64,000 bases of DNA from Apus apus (lineage: Eukaryota > Chordata > Aves > Apodiformes > Apodidae). The translations under genes were made by a program, and so were the position numbers. The stretch is from positions 81,487,342 through 81,551,341 of the forward strand of contig NC_067285.1 in assembly GCF_020740795.1 (NCBI RefSeq), in the 5' to 3' direction. Shown piece by piece: positions 24,252 through 36,732 of the stretch (its first letter is position 1; each line of letters begins with the position of its first letter). The notes under the pieces are model-generated. The model made no database searches and had not been told where the DNA came from. It saw only the letters and a program-made list of their open reading frames with translations.

Positions 24252-26500
24252 CTGAATTTTGCTGTCCACCTTTTTGCTAAGTACACAAAGACTAGGTACA
24301 CAGACGCCTGCACTGGTGATCACTTCACTTGCTCGGTGAAATGCAGGCTGCTGCTCACTATGAATAAAGCCTGATGTGACCTGGCTTACAGAGAATGTAG
24401 AAACTAGCAAAATTTTCTCATTGCAACTGTCTTACTGCAACGACTGTGCTCAGAAGGAGTATTTCCAGGTATCGTTTCCTGAGCTAAGCTGCACAGGATT
24501 TAAGGACTTGGGCATTTTTTAGAACAAGCCATTTTTTTACTTTAATGCCATCAAATATACTTTTGTATCTGGTATTATTTACAAGAAGATATAAAGTCTA
24601 TATTCAATTATAGATCTTTGATAATAGTATTCAGTGAAGTATTGAGATAACTACAGAAGCTTGAACTCAGCACTGAGAATGTGGAGCTTTTTAGGATTAC
24701 AGAGTACTTCGTTGAAACTCTCTTAAAAGTTCCACAAAGTTCACAAGAAATTTGGTTGAGATCTCTTGTATTCTTACAAGAATGAATACATTTGCTCACC
24801 ACTTAACCAGCCTCCTTTGTCACATGATTGATTTCAGAGCACTCAGGTCACTTGGTATTAATTTTGTTAACCACATGGTTTGTCATTACAGTCTTGTTAC
24901 AGATGTTAAATGTGAAACAGTAGAAAATTAAATAATGTATGAGATATTGAAACAGAATAAGGCATGACAATATTGATTGTTTGAGACTTCTATTTGCATT
25001 AACCTCTCAGAAATTAATCAATCCAAAGGAACGATTCTCCTTTCTTTAACAAATAGCAACAGAAATGAACCACTCACCTCCACAATGAACTGAAGGTAAC
25101 TTGGCCACTTACCTTTGGTCTTTGGATTCCAAAGTATTATCTCAGTGGTGTTGGTGTCTGGCATACAGCTGAATGCCACAAAATGATAGCCCAGATGATT
25201 AATGAAGCAGGTGCAAATGAAGTCATTGCAGCAACCCTGAAGATGTGTAAGAGCAGGCAAAGGTGTTAACGCTGCAAAGTTCTACTTGCATAATAGCCTG
25301 CTGCCCTGTAAGGACAGCAGAGCAGTTCATACCAAGAGGGAGATTTCTCCTACACCACTACAGGCACTTTTAAAACAGCAATTGTTATTAAATCTGTAAC
25401 ACCCTCTGAAAAGAAAAAGTGCCTCTCAATAATATTTTAGAGTCAAACTCACATCAGCATAAAACAAGGGCAGTCCTGCTGCCCCTTCTGAAAGTAATGG
25501 AGTAATTTGCTCTTGCAGCAGCTGCCAAGCATGATAGGATGAATACCAGAATCTGGAAGGTTTCATGGAGGCAAGAGAGCTGAGGCCTCCTGCCTTCAGA
25601 TGGAACACAGCTGAGAAAAAAAGTTAGAGGTAAAAGCTCAGAATTTTAGGAGGAATTAAACAGCTAAAGTTGCTGGAAAGCTGCCAGCAAACTCCAGTAG
25701 ATTTTAGAAAACAGGCTCTTGAAGACCTGATGGGCCTAAAATATTTTTAAGAATTGGGCACAACTTCCTTTTCTAGAGAAGCAAAAATATAGTATCTAAC
25801 TATTCACTACCTAAAGAGCACAAGGAAGTAGTCACTAATTACAGCTTCTCCCTGAACCACAGCCATGGAGTCTTAGCATATCAGCCTAACAACCACATTT
25901 TTGCTAGCACTGAACACCATGGTTTCTTTTCTACTTCTGTACAGAAGGGGAGTCAATTAAAATAGAGAAGACATACCTGTAGCCTTATTCTGTCACACTA
26001 TTAAATAAAACCTGAAGATTAAATGAATGTACAAGGAAGACTGATTTTTTTCCAGACATGTATGCACAACCCAGTGCAAGAGGTATATAACAACATCAGG
26101 TCTATACTGTCAGAATCAACTAGATTAAGAAGGTACAGAATAAACCCCAGATACTCTAATACAGTCTGATTTTGAGTTTTTATACCAACTCTGACCTGAC
26201 TGGGGATGGAGAAGGATTGGAAGTGCAATCTTGTTGCTCTGGCAGTGACAGTTCAGGGATAAAAAAACCCATCAGATTGCCAAATATTCTAGCACATTTT
26301 AATGCTATAAAAGATTGTAAAGCACAGTAGTTGGGATTCTTAATGTGGTTTGATTTGGCTTCTTTTGAAATATTTTGCCCTGTCTCTGCCTGCACTGAAT
26401 CTAGATGCAGCATGTTATGATTTGCTGTGCTCCCAATGTCATTACCATCTGCAAATCTAGCTTTTAAACCCTTCAGACATACCAGTGATAAAATACGAGA
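24252..26500 (-). CDS. Uncharacterised spliced coding gene, four in-phase exons (partial)
   Basis: Minus-strand exons in order are 26446-26500, 25453-25610, 25113-25236 and 24252-24370. Each is flanked by AG and GT: TTATTCAG in, G|GTAATG out; TTTCTCAG in, T|GTGAGT out; ATCTTCAG in, G|GTAAGT out; ACATCAG in, G|GTAAAC out. Phases fit at every junction (0-1, 1-0, 0-1, 1-0). The 456 nt give 152 codons with no stop. The third exon reads HFVAFSCMP followed by EIILWNPKTKG, which resembles the last strand of a WD40 blade. The second carries a helix-like stretch (YHAWQLLQEQITPLLSEG). I do not recognise the protein. The start and upstream exons are not established; a possible last exon is at 24017-24079. 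It lies between ING2 and RWDD4, on the same strand as RWDD4. It could also be a degenerating gene. Confidence 0.5.
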
Positions 26501-26524
26501 CTGAATAAGGACATCAACATACAC

Positions 26525-29500
26525 TTGGGATTATTCTCTTTATAATCTATGTATGGCCCATTGCTTCCTTCCTCTTCCATTAATTTTCTTTCTAACACTT
26601 TGTCTTAACTCCTTGCAGCTGCATTTGCCTTTGCAATCTATTTCTGTCTTTGATATAGAATATTGTTGGTGCCATTTGAAAATCAAATTTACATGAGTGG
26701 CAGACACTGGACTTCTAAACCTTATCACTCAAACCCTGCCTAATATAGTGCATAATTACTTACGGTTACCCTTTCCTACCATGATATGCTATAGAAGTGG
26801 ACTAGTCACCTTTAGAAGACCGGTATTTATTTTTACATTACTACAATATTTACACAGAGCAAAGATGAATAATAGCTGATTTTTGGCATAGGACACCAAC
26901 TGAGAGAACATTCCTGCACTGCACTAGCACAAATCTTGTTCTCATCATTATAGAGCAATTAAGTAAATATAAATCAATTATTAACAGACCCAACTTTCAT
27001 AAAAATATAATTATGGAAGGCTGATATTCAGGTGAGTTATGAAGAGGAATTTTTTAAATCCTAAATTCTCACTGGCGAAAAATACTTCTTCTACCCTATA
27101 AGCACAATATAATCTTTCATTGAATTTCTTTATGTGAGTATGGAGAAATCCCTGTGCATAGGAGTATTTGCTGAAGAAATGTGTATTTCTTGCAGCAACC
27201 AGCATGAGTCCATCAGATCAAAACCCTGAAAGAATAAAAAAGTATAGGTTCAAACACAGAGTGGAGTATATTTCCCAAGTCTGCAGCTGGCATATGTTCC
27301 TTTCCCTTCCCTGACCTCAGAATAAAATATGAGACAATAAAATTCTGAGGGAAAGGTAAGTCAAATGTGAAAACAGAGACTATAAAAGTATCACCCCCAC
27401 ACAAAACAGGAGAGAAAAATAAATCCAAATGAGAGAGAACTGAAACAAAGACTGAAATGCCAGCAAGAATGAAGTGCAGACACTGAAGAAAACAGCTGTC
27501 AGAAATAATTAGGAAGAGCATAAGAAGTAATCCAAGAAAACGTAAAAAAAAAAGAGAGAAGGGTAAACTTATAGCTAGTTAACTGTATCTGAAAGTAATG
27601 CATCTCCTCTTCCAAAAGAGCTATAAAATTTTCTCCTTTTCTGTTTTCTTTGATTAAGAAAATCCTAAAGCACACATTTGTCATACAGCACTGTAATTTA
27701 TCCAACAGCCACTGCTGAGGAGGTACAATTGCAAACTGCATAATTTAAAGGTTTTTTGGCTTCCAGTTTTATGAGTCCCCTCCTAATACTGATGAAGTTT
27801 TTACATTTCTCTTTTTATTTAGTACTACTTAACAGATGAGTTCCAACATTGGAATGTTGGAAAATTACTATTAAAAATCCTGACAAGCTATGCAAATATT
27901 TAACTAAATTGACAGGAAAATAAATACAGAAATAATACCTCCTCTCTCAAATGCTGAAATATGGACAATGAGCTTTTAGTAAGTCAGACAGGATCCAAAC
28001 ATTTAGAAAAAAAATATATCTATTAAAACCTCATGCTCCATTATATACTGCAGCTTCTACTGAGGAAGGTGTAAAGTGAAGTCCATTAGACAGCAGTTTG
28101 ATGTAAACTGTCTTGTACCTTCCTTTGAAGGACATGGCAAAATGTTGTCAAGGAACAGAAACCTGAGCTGCAACTGAGGTTATTAATGTGACTGTTACCA
28201 TTTTTGCACTACAATATTTTGCATTTGAAAAAAATTCCCATAGGAGGTCCAATAGGCTGTTTACTGACAATCAGTGGTGTAGAAAGCAAATCTGACTATT
28301 ACCTAGGGAAGATTCAGTGTCTCCCATCAGTCATAGTTCTTGTGACCAATAGACTGATGATTTTGCAGAAGTCAAAGGATGCCACAGCACTGAAAATCAT
28401 AAATTGCTTGAGCAAGTACCAACCAGCTTTGAGGTGATAGGATGAGCTTTGTATGATTGCCTGGGTATAATAAACTGTGTGAGTTTTCCTGCCTTTTGTA
28501 GTACAAAAACGTCAACTTAACCTGTTCCTAAAGACTGTTTATAGTCATTATGGTCAGCTAAAACTCAGAAACAGTAAAATAAACTGTTCCTTACCACATT
28601 TCAGCTGTTAATCTCCATGTCTCAACATCTACTTATTTCTCCATGAATTACTTTTTCCAAGTGCAGAAGGGAACATGTGGAAAGAAGCTCATTTGTCCAG
28701 AGGGACCAGTACACCTCCCATCCTCCAAGTCAAAGGAAGATTTTTATTAAAAGTTGATTAAATATAAATTGATGTTAGGATTTAATGAACAGAAAGAAAA
28801 CTAAGAACAAGAACAATAAATCCCCTCTCACCTGAACCAGTTGGTTACCTTAAGAAAAACCCCAAGGAGTTCCCTGTTCATCAACAATGTCAGTATTGGC
28901 ACACCCAAGGCAAGGAGATGTATGTGTTTATTGATGTTTATTGATAAATAAATTAGCTATATCAACAGACTCAAGATATATTTTTTAATTGGTTTTTTTT
29001 TTATATTTTTTCAGGTTCCTAATCTGTTCACTATAGCACTAAGATTTAAATTTAAATAATTTTAGAGGCCTGGGGTTTTTACATGTAATAATGAAAACAT
29101 AGCTTGATATAATTAAAAAAATTGCTTGAATTTTAATAAGCTTCTATCAATATGTGTTAAAGAAATCACTGCAGCTGAGCTGGATAAAAACTTGAATGAG
29201 TAAAAAAAATCAGAACATTCTCTAATATATAATGAACTTGGTTGAAATTGGAATATGTCAAACTACTGTGATTTTTATGGAAAAATTAAGATATGTAAGT
29301 TTGGAAACACTTAAACATGTCGTTCCAAAGGTCTCAGTCAAAATAAACAATTTGGACACTTGACACATACTTCTGTGCTGAACAAAATCAAAACACATAA
29401 TATGACAGAACCACACCTTCTGTCCTTCTTTAGCCAACTTACTTCTTGATAAACAATATATCAGTTTAAAGTATAAGAGAAATATCCTCCAGACTGTTTG

Positions 29501-29529
29501 TAGTCAGGAATTTTTACAGGTTTCCTTTT
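26525..29529. other. Interval with weak minus-strand exon-like blocks
   Basis: Mostly AT-rich. Two minus-strand blocks look protein-like. One at about 27560-27725 reads QWLLDKLQCCMTNVCFRIF after a CCTCAG acceptor. The other, at about 27100-27225, follows an excellent TTCTTTCAG acceptor. Neither has a donor that keeps phase with the exon at 26446-26500, so they are not called. Confidence 0.3.
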
Positions 29530-29738
29530 AGGATATTAGGAAAAAATTATTCACTGGAAGGGTTGTCACACACTGGAATAGGCTGCCCAGGGCAGTGATG
29601 GAGCCACCATTTCTGGGGGTATTTAAAAGATGTGGTGCTTAGGGACATGGTTTAGTGGTGGACTTGGCAGTGCTCAGTTAACAGTTGGACTCAATCTTGC
29701 AGGTCTTTTCCAAACCAAAATGATTCTATGATTCTATA
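29530..29738 (+). mobile_element. CR1 LINE 3' end (short, 5'-truncated)
   Basis: About 210 bp of plus-strand CR1 3' UTR: a CACACTGGAATAGGCTGCCC motif, TTGGACTCAATCTTGCAGGTC, then the terminal ATGATTCTATGATTCTAT direct repeats at about 29720-29737. It contains no coding part. Confidence 0.9.
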
Positions 29739-30855
29739 AACATTTGTCACTTCTTGGCTTCAGCTCCCTCTGCTGGGTAATTCACACTCCCGAGAACAGG
29801 AACTGCTGGTAAAGGTCACCACCACGAAAGAAAAAGACATGCAGGTTGCTGTATTTTTCTTAAAATATACAGAAATACACCAGCTGAGTAATGATTATAA
29901 CTAAGGTCAGAGCTTTAAGCTGCAACTTGACACATTTGTCATGAAAAGAGGAAGATGCAATGTTTCTGCCAGAACTGAACTTCCTTCAAATTCAGAAAAG
30001 AAAAGGGATGGGAGTGGGAAAGGGTCCAGACAGAAATCTATTTTCAGCACCTAATGCTGATTAAAATAAAATAAGGAGCTAGTTAAACAGTATTCTTTCT
30101 GATGAGAACATTCACTTGGATTTCTGTTCTCAACTGATACTTTGAAGACCTTTGATGTCCTTTCTCAAAACATCTTGTTTGCAGGATTCAAAAAATATTA
30201 TTTCATAAATCTCACACCCCAAGGATTCCTTATTTGTTACATTTGATGATAATGACAATTTGTGATAATTCTAATAATAAAATAAGCACCAGTAATCTCT
30301 GAACTACAAAACAGTACTAAAATTTTTATTACCTCAGAAAAATGCATGGACATTTTGCGAACACCAGCAATCTGATAGCTGAGGCTTAACTAATCACACT
30401 TTTCTGCTCTCACCAGTGGCACCAATAAATCAAATTATAACTCTTGCATCCCTGTTTTAAATTAGTTTTTTTTCTTTCAGAAGCCTACTTGTTGATATCA
30501 AACACATATATTAGATATACATGAGGCAAGAGATACTTGAGAGGTGGAAAGTGTTTTCTTTCCTTGAACCACTGAGATAAGCTGGGATAAGAGATTGTGA
30601 ATGGTGGCAGTACACTGAGGCAGCACAGAAAATCCTTAGTCTTCATATTCCAAGCTCTAGATCATATATATATGTCAGATTTTATATCAAGAAATAATTC
30701 TCCTACATAAGAGTGGCTACAGCTTTGGAAGATCTTTTTTTGCTCCTGCAGCACTGAAAATGTTGTCCTTTCTTAACACTGTAGGGAGGACTCCCTTAAT
30801 AAAGTGGCTGGGGGGATTTTTTAGATGAATCACACATATCCTTTTGAACCTATTT

Positions 30856-30867
30856 GGGGGGGGGGGG
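30856..30867 (+). repeat. Homopolymer of 12 G
   Basis: Twelve consecutive G after TATTT. Its length probably varies among individuals and it is error-prone in sequencing. Confidence 0.9.
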
Positions 30868-32390
30868 AGAAAGCAAGGAAAAAAAAGCGCAAACAGGTAC
30901 TCTCAAAAGGAAAAAAAAAACACAAAACATCAGTTTTTACAGACAAGTAAGACATTCCAAGTTTTCTCCACCACAGCATGTTCTCTACTTAGCTTTGTGC
31001 TGACAAACAGAATGAACAGCAGCTTCCTGCTGAGCTCACAAAGCCTGACCCTGCTGCACATGCATCAGAATTTCTTCATTCCCATTGTAAACACTTCCCT
31101 TTTCCTCCTAGCATGTAGCATTTCCAGGCAAAAACTTGGAACTGATCATTCTAGGTAGACAGAATGAGAGAAAGACTTTCCTATACACATTTTCCTTTTT
31201 CTTTATTTACAAAACTACCAGCAGTCTTACAAGTAAATAAATAACTCTTCCTGATCCTTGAACAGCAAACCCGAACATAATCACTTCATAATGACATTGG
31301 AAGTACACATGAAAATGACCTAATATGCAAACTATATTCTTAAACCAGATGCCCTATCTACAAATTCTTCATAAAAATGCAGAGACAGGCCCTCCGTAAG
31401 TACAATCAAAACATGCCATTATCTTCAACTGCCCTAGTTAACTCTAAGAACATTCAAAGACAGAGGTCAAATGTTCTCCAATATGACATTTAGTGCACAA
31501 GCCAAAAGATTTGTACAGGTGCAAACAAAAAACCTAATCATATTAAGTGTCATATGGAGACCAAGTAATATAAAAACTAATAGGAAAGGCAAAATTTAGT
31601 TTAGGGTTTTACTTTTCCCCCAAATCTACCAAGCTGATTTTCTAATTATTCTTCAGTTCTTCTATTAATAAAATATGTTGTAAATACTATCCTCATATGG
31701 TCCTTGTTAAGAGTGGACCAGTGGCATTGGACGATGACAGTTTTCTGAAAGTCATTATGTTGGCATTCAAGGTAGAAGGAATGGGATCAGTTGTTGATGG
31801 GTTCAATTCCATCTTTGCCCTAGCTTATGTTTTTCTTAGAGATACTGGTGTGATGAAGCTAAACAAAGAGAATAAAACTATAAAGCATGGAAACTTGTTG
31901 AATCAAAACATACTTGAAGGCAACCAGTGATAACTTGCTGCAACAAAGTAATGTCTGCATTCTACTCAGCACAATGATGCATAAGTCTTTCTGCACAAAT
32001 CGTACTAACTCAATTTCTAACAATCCCAGACAACAGCTTGTGCATTACTATTTCTACCTGACAGTTTTAGGTTTGCAACAAGAAAAGAAAACATCTCTTC
32101 ATGCATGCTTTGAGTATGCTGAAGGATAAGACGAGCATTTGACCAAACCTGTTTCACTGAGATGCAAAAGAGGAGATAAATGGTGTCAAGCAGGAGGAAA
32201 ACACAGAGCAAGTCTGTGCTCAGTAATGTACTTTTTGTTTTAAAATCTTGTAAAGCCCAGAGAGACAAGAAAGGTGATCTAAGATGGGGTTTGAAGGGAA
32301 GAATTAAGATAAAGTGAAGCGAAAATAGATATACATCTTGTGTTACACCTTTTCTCAACAGATCAATACACTGTTCTCTCTGTGAGTTCA

Positions 32391-32425
32391 TATAATAGAA
32401 AAGCATCCTATATAATAGAAAAGCA
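32391..32425 (+). repeat. 20-bp tandem duplication
   Basis: TATAATAGAAAAGCATCCTA (32391-32410) is followed at once by a second copy of its first 15 bases (32411-32425). This is a recent-looking replication-slippage product. Confidence 0.85.
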
Positions 32426-33201
32426 CCCCGATGCTGAATAAGTTCATTTAAATCTCATTTACAGTTAAGAGAGTTATTCTAGGCCATACTTAATACTTTC
32501 TTTGGCTTCTTCAGATTTGTGAGTGACAGCTGAGCTTGTTAGTAACTCAAGGAATTAATAGCAATAAATGAGCAGATACAGGTTTTAAAAATAAATTGAT
32601 ACCTACTGCTAAGATTTTGAATCCTGATTCACATTGCCTTGATTTCATGCCAATCCCACAATTTCTGATGGGGTTGCTGGTGAAGTTTGGTACCCAGGGC
32701 AAATTAAGAATTACATGTCAGCCTTATACATCTCTTTTAACTCAGCGTACCTCTCTACAGATTTAAAGTGATGTGGACTATCCTCTGTATAGCTTTTCCT
32801 GAAGACTCAGAATTGAGGTAACAGGCAAAGCAAATGGAAGACTGGTCTTCATGAAGCCTTAGAAGATTGCAGCCAATTAAAGGAGAAAGATAAAGAACAG
32901 CAGAAGAAACACCTAAGTGGGAAAACCAAGCTGAAAGAAGGGAACTTGGAGAAGGTGTTTAAAGAATGAGTGAAAGCAATGGACTTGGGGGTATAAAATT
33001 ACTGCAGATTTACGATGCACCTTTAAAAACAGAGTTACATTCAATACATGACAAAAACAGTGTGATCTTCAAATTTTCCCTCTTTAAAGCTCTATAACAC
33101 GATGAAAATAAATCCTCTGAGATGACTCAAGAAAAGTGATGGTAGGCATATCTGTGCATGGATGCTTTCTATGATGTCCTGATATGCTTCATACTTCCTT
33201 A

Positions 33202-33229
33202 TTTTCATTACTTTCATTACTTTCATTAA
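33202..33229 (+). repeat. 9-bp tandem repeat, about three copies
   Basis: TTTCATTAC is repeated about three times, the last copy altered to TTTCATTAAC. It is a small minisatellite-like tract in intergenic DNA. Confidence 0.75.
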
Positions 33230-34712
33230 CTTCTGTTTTCACAAGGTGAATATCTAAATATTTTGAAGCCTGGTTGCTTGACAGGTTTTATTCTAAGGCA
33301 CAGGTCTTCCTCTTAAAGCAGGAACAGTGATCTTCTGGAGAGCTTTGAATCTTGAATCCTTGATCAACCTCTTGCTGCCAGACTTGAAAGAGAAAAAAAA
33401 TGTTCTAACTCTTAACTCCAGTTTTTAAAAGTTACCATAAAAATAATTTTAAAAATATTATGCTGGAAGAGAACAGCATGCATGAGGTTGGCAATAAAGA
33501 TCTTGGTGTGCTTGCAGGAACACAGATCCTCTATAAACCTGTGAAAACTTCTAACAAACTCGAATTAAATTCCAATCAATAATTTGTTTTATCAATTTGG
33601 TCTGGGTCAGGGTAACATAATGGAAAACACGTTAAGTGATGGAGAAAAGTTAGAAGACAATAATGCTGTGAAAGAGTGGAATTGAAAGAAAGAGTTTGGA
33701 AATGTCTACATCACAATTATTGATACAAGAAGACATGTCATTCTACGTGCTAAACTCAGATTTGTTTTTTTTAATGGAACAGGGCAGTAACAATCTGTGA
33801 CCAAGTGCAGCTATGGCATAAGAACTTGAGCTTACTTATGAAACACTGGAGAAAGTTATCAACAAAGTGGAGGGCAGGCCAAGAATATCAGCAAACCACT
33901 TAGTTTAATGAAGAAATTGCCACGAGGACTGATTAAGAGCTAAATTGATCTAACTCATCCTAACCACTAACTAACAGGGGTGATCTACAAATATGTAAAT
34001 AACCCCAAAGATACCCCGGAAGGAGGAACTTTCTTTACTAGATTGAAGGCTATTAGCTTTACAATCTCTCTAAATAATTTAACTGCTCATCTGAGCACTA
34101 TGAGCACAATACTGTGCAAAGGGTGGCAGAAAGAAGTACTAAATGACTTTCTTAGCTCTGATGCACAACCACTTCAAATTTCAGAGACTTTCCTTTGTTC
34201 TTCACATGAAAACCAGAAAATATTTACAAAAAAAACCTCGTGAAATGCATGGTTTTCTTGTTAAATTATTTTTGCATTATTAAGCTTATTCTGCAGTAGT
34301 AATTTCATTCTCTGTAGTGAAACAGAATTTCACAGCATGTGTTTTATTTTGTTTGGCCAAACTCCAGGCTTTTTGCTTCTCTAGTAGGGCCTAAAGAGCT
34401 GCCTGCAGATTGTAGGAGTCGCATATGTTTAAGTGGACTAAACAGTACATTGAACAGGAAAAGGCATTTAGGATGATTAAGAAATAATGTTTTTGAAGTT
34501 CTGTCTATTTTACATATTAATTACAACAGTAACACACTCAAGTATGCTTGTCCTAGCACAAGATTCTGAGGAATGCCAAACCCCGTGATGTCTCTAACTC
34601 CTTTAACTGATTTTATTACTGAAAAGAACCTTTCACCTTCTTTTGGGAAATAATGTACTGCTCGTTGTTTCAGCTGAGTGCCCTTCTCTTCAGTTTGGGT
34701 TTCTAGTCTCAC

Positions 34713-34864
34713 CTGTCTCAAGCTCAGGGAATGCTTCCTTCCTGAGAAAAGGTGTAGCATACTCTTGAAACATCTTCTGTAGTTTCTGGAAAGGGCTCAG
34801 CCATTTGCTTTTAGCTTGCTGTCTGTGTGCAGGATCACTGCTGAAAATATCCCTGTAAAATGTG
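34713..34864 (-). CDS. Candidate coding exon, unknown gene
   Basis: A 152-nt minus-strand block sits between a strong acceptor (pyrimidine-rich, ending CATTTTCATAG) and a strong donor (GACAG|GTGAGA). It is open for 50 codons in one frame (phase 2 in, phase 1 out). The reading is charged and likely helical (for example DPAHRQQAKSKWLSPFQ, then QKMFQEYATPFLRKEAF). I do not recognise it. It lies 8 kb upstream, on the same strand, of the four-exon chain at 24252-26500. It may belong to the same gene, but at least one linking exon (phase 1 to 0) is missing. Confidence 0.4.
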
Positions 34865-35159
34865 CTATGAAAATGAGTAAAAGACAAGCTGTGAGAACAT
34901 ACTGGAAAACTAAGGAGCTGCTTTAATTAATAATTAAGCATCATTAAAGAACACCATTACTTCAGGTAGGTGCAGCTCCATCCTACAGAATTGCTGCACA
35001 GTTTGGCAGATGGACAGATAGAGGTTTGAGTCTGTTTTACTAAATATATATGTCAACTGGGCCTCAGTTACACTATATCTAAATGAGGATAAAATCTCAT
35101 ATGCCTATTTGATGACAGTATTATCAATATCATTAATAACGATTCGAGGACTTTTTCCT

Positions 35160-35447
35160 TCAAATGACCCCTTCTAATGCTGCATTTCTACTATAATGAG
35201 AAAAGAACTGCTGCTCATCTAAATAAAAAACCTGCTCATCTGAAAAGTCTGAGTCTGATTCTCTGTCAGAGTGAATTCCAGTTATATTTTCTTTTGATGA
35301 TTTGCCAGTTGCCAAAAAGTGTTGAGTAACACCTGCCTGATTATCATCTGTCTGCACTCCTTTTTCAGTCAGAACTGTCTCTTTTGATTCCCCGTGAGAT
35401 GTAGTAGTTAACATTTGCTGGTTCTGCGTTATTTCAGTTAGTCCCAT
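35160..35447 (-). CDS. Candidate coding exon or small open frame, acidic serine-rich
   Basis: A minus-strand frame of 95 codons starts at an ATG in a good context (purine at -3, G at +4) and ends in TGA. It is acidic and Ser/Asp-rich, with KGVQTDDNQAG and SDRESDSDFSDEQ stretches typical of disordered regions in large proteins. Possible internal donors are GGCAG|GTGTTA and GAGCAG|GTTTTT. Whether it is an exon of the neighbouring candidate gene, a pseudogene or chance is undecided. Confidence 0.3.
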   Translation of the reverse strand: MGLTEITQNQQMLTTTSHGESKETVLTEKGVQTDDNQAGVTQHFLATGKSSKENITGIHSDRESDSDFSDEQVFYLDEQQFFSHYSRNAALEGVI

Positions 35448-36732
35448 TCTTCCAATTATACCTATAATTAATTCTAAGCTTTTCTTTCATAATATTCCTG
35501 GGATGACAGGATCATCAGGCTTTAGCCCAACAAAAACTTGAAAGCAATGAAAAAAAGGAATACATACAGAAAGAAGACAAATACAACCCTGATGCACATA
35601 AAGCACAAAAGCCAACCTAACAAGTTTCTTGTTGTGCATATCATTAATTTGCTTCACTATCCCTTCCTCTTCTGCATTCAAAGTTCACAATATGACCTTC
35701 TTCATATAATAAAACCAGTAATACAGTTATTGTACCCTAAAAATATAAATTCAATTGAATTCCAACATTGAATAAAAAGATCCAGAAAATCTTACAACAA
35801 ATGTCTCTTGGCACTTCTTCAAAATTTCCAGGTGTAGTAAGACATTGTGGTGATCACTTCTGGCACCACCTGGAAGCCCACACCTCAGGCCCATCAGCTG
35901 GAGTTACAACCTCTTTCTTTATAGTAATTGCATAATTGAGGATAGGATTCTATGATTCTTCCATTAATGCATTTCTTTCTGCCTCCGATTCTAGCACAAA
36001 TAAGCATAACGAGATCAGGTTGTTGCAATAAAAAAATCATTGCAGTTTTGATTATTTTGCTGCATTTGATGGCAACAAATGCTTTGAATGAGTCAGAAGG
36101 TAAATATTTCTCAAATAAGATAGATGTTTTTATAGAGTATTTACTTTGTACATTTGTAACTTAAGTGATAAGATGTAATGATGCACCTTACCCAGACTGT
36201 GCATATATGCACAAGCATGGCAAATCACATTTTAACCATTCTGCTCACAAGACACATACTTTAATTGAAGATTTAAAGACCAAAGAGCCAAATTTGCATG
36301 TGAAAAATGTACATCTAAATCCAAATTTTGTGCACTACCCTTCCTTACAGCAGATGAAAACTCTGAGCTTGCTCAAAATATTAAACCACTCAGAATCTGG
36401 CAGAAAAGATTAAGCCAGATTTTAGAGTTGTCTCAATTTCTTCATATAATGAAAATTGCATTTGCTCGGTATACAAGAATCTCACAGCTTCAAATAAAAA
36501 TTTCCAAATCTGCTCTTGTGACTGTGACTTGTGCTCTGCTTCTGTGACTTTTTTTCATCCCCTCAATTGTTTATCATTAACACCTTAAAAATATTTTATC
36601 ATTTTTTAAAATAACCTAGATAGGTTTTAACATGTGGAGAAAAAAACGTGCTTATTAACTATATTTTTAGAAGAGTAACCAGCCGTGTTCTTAATGCTCC
36701 AGAGCTCATGTTGTTAACAGAAACACAAACTA
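35448..36732. other. Unannotated interval
   Basis: AT-rich sequence with no gene or repeat recognised. Confidence 0.4.

Larger units (their letters stand above)
29739..34712. other. Unannotated interval
   Basis: AT-rich sequence with no gene call. It contains a run of 12 G (30856-30867), a 20-bp tandem duplication (32391-32425) and a 9-bp tandem repeat (about 33202-33229). Just below the exon at 34713 (34527-34686) a second minus-strand frame stays open (for example QLKQRAVHYFPKEGERFF) but has no usable donor. Confidence 0.4.

Noticed and set aside
25985-26015. Short minus-strand block with good acceptor (ATCTTCAG) and donor (CTACAG|GTATGT)
   Set aside because: All three frames contain stops, so it cannot be a coding exon of the candidate gene.
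26172-26500. Longer version of the 26446-26500 exon, open to about 26180
   Set aside because: The later donors leave in phase 2 or 0, which does not fit the next exon. The G|GTAATG donor at 26445 gives the phase that does.
27100-27225. Exon after an excellent TTCTTTCAG acceptor
   Set aside because: The only frame open from that acceptor hits a stop with no donor before it. The longer open frame has a TGA just after the acceptor.
27560-27741. Minus-strand frame reading QWLLDKLQCC after CCTCAG
   Set aside because: Protein-like, but no donor keeps phase with the candidate gene.
32017-32406. 129-codon minus-strand frame
   Set aside because: Hydrophobic, low-complexity reading with no convincing exon borders; the length is within chance for 64 kb.
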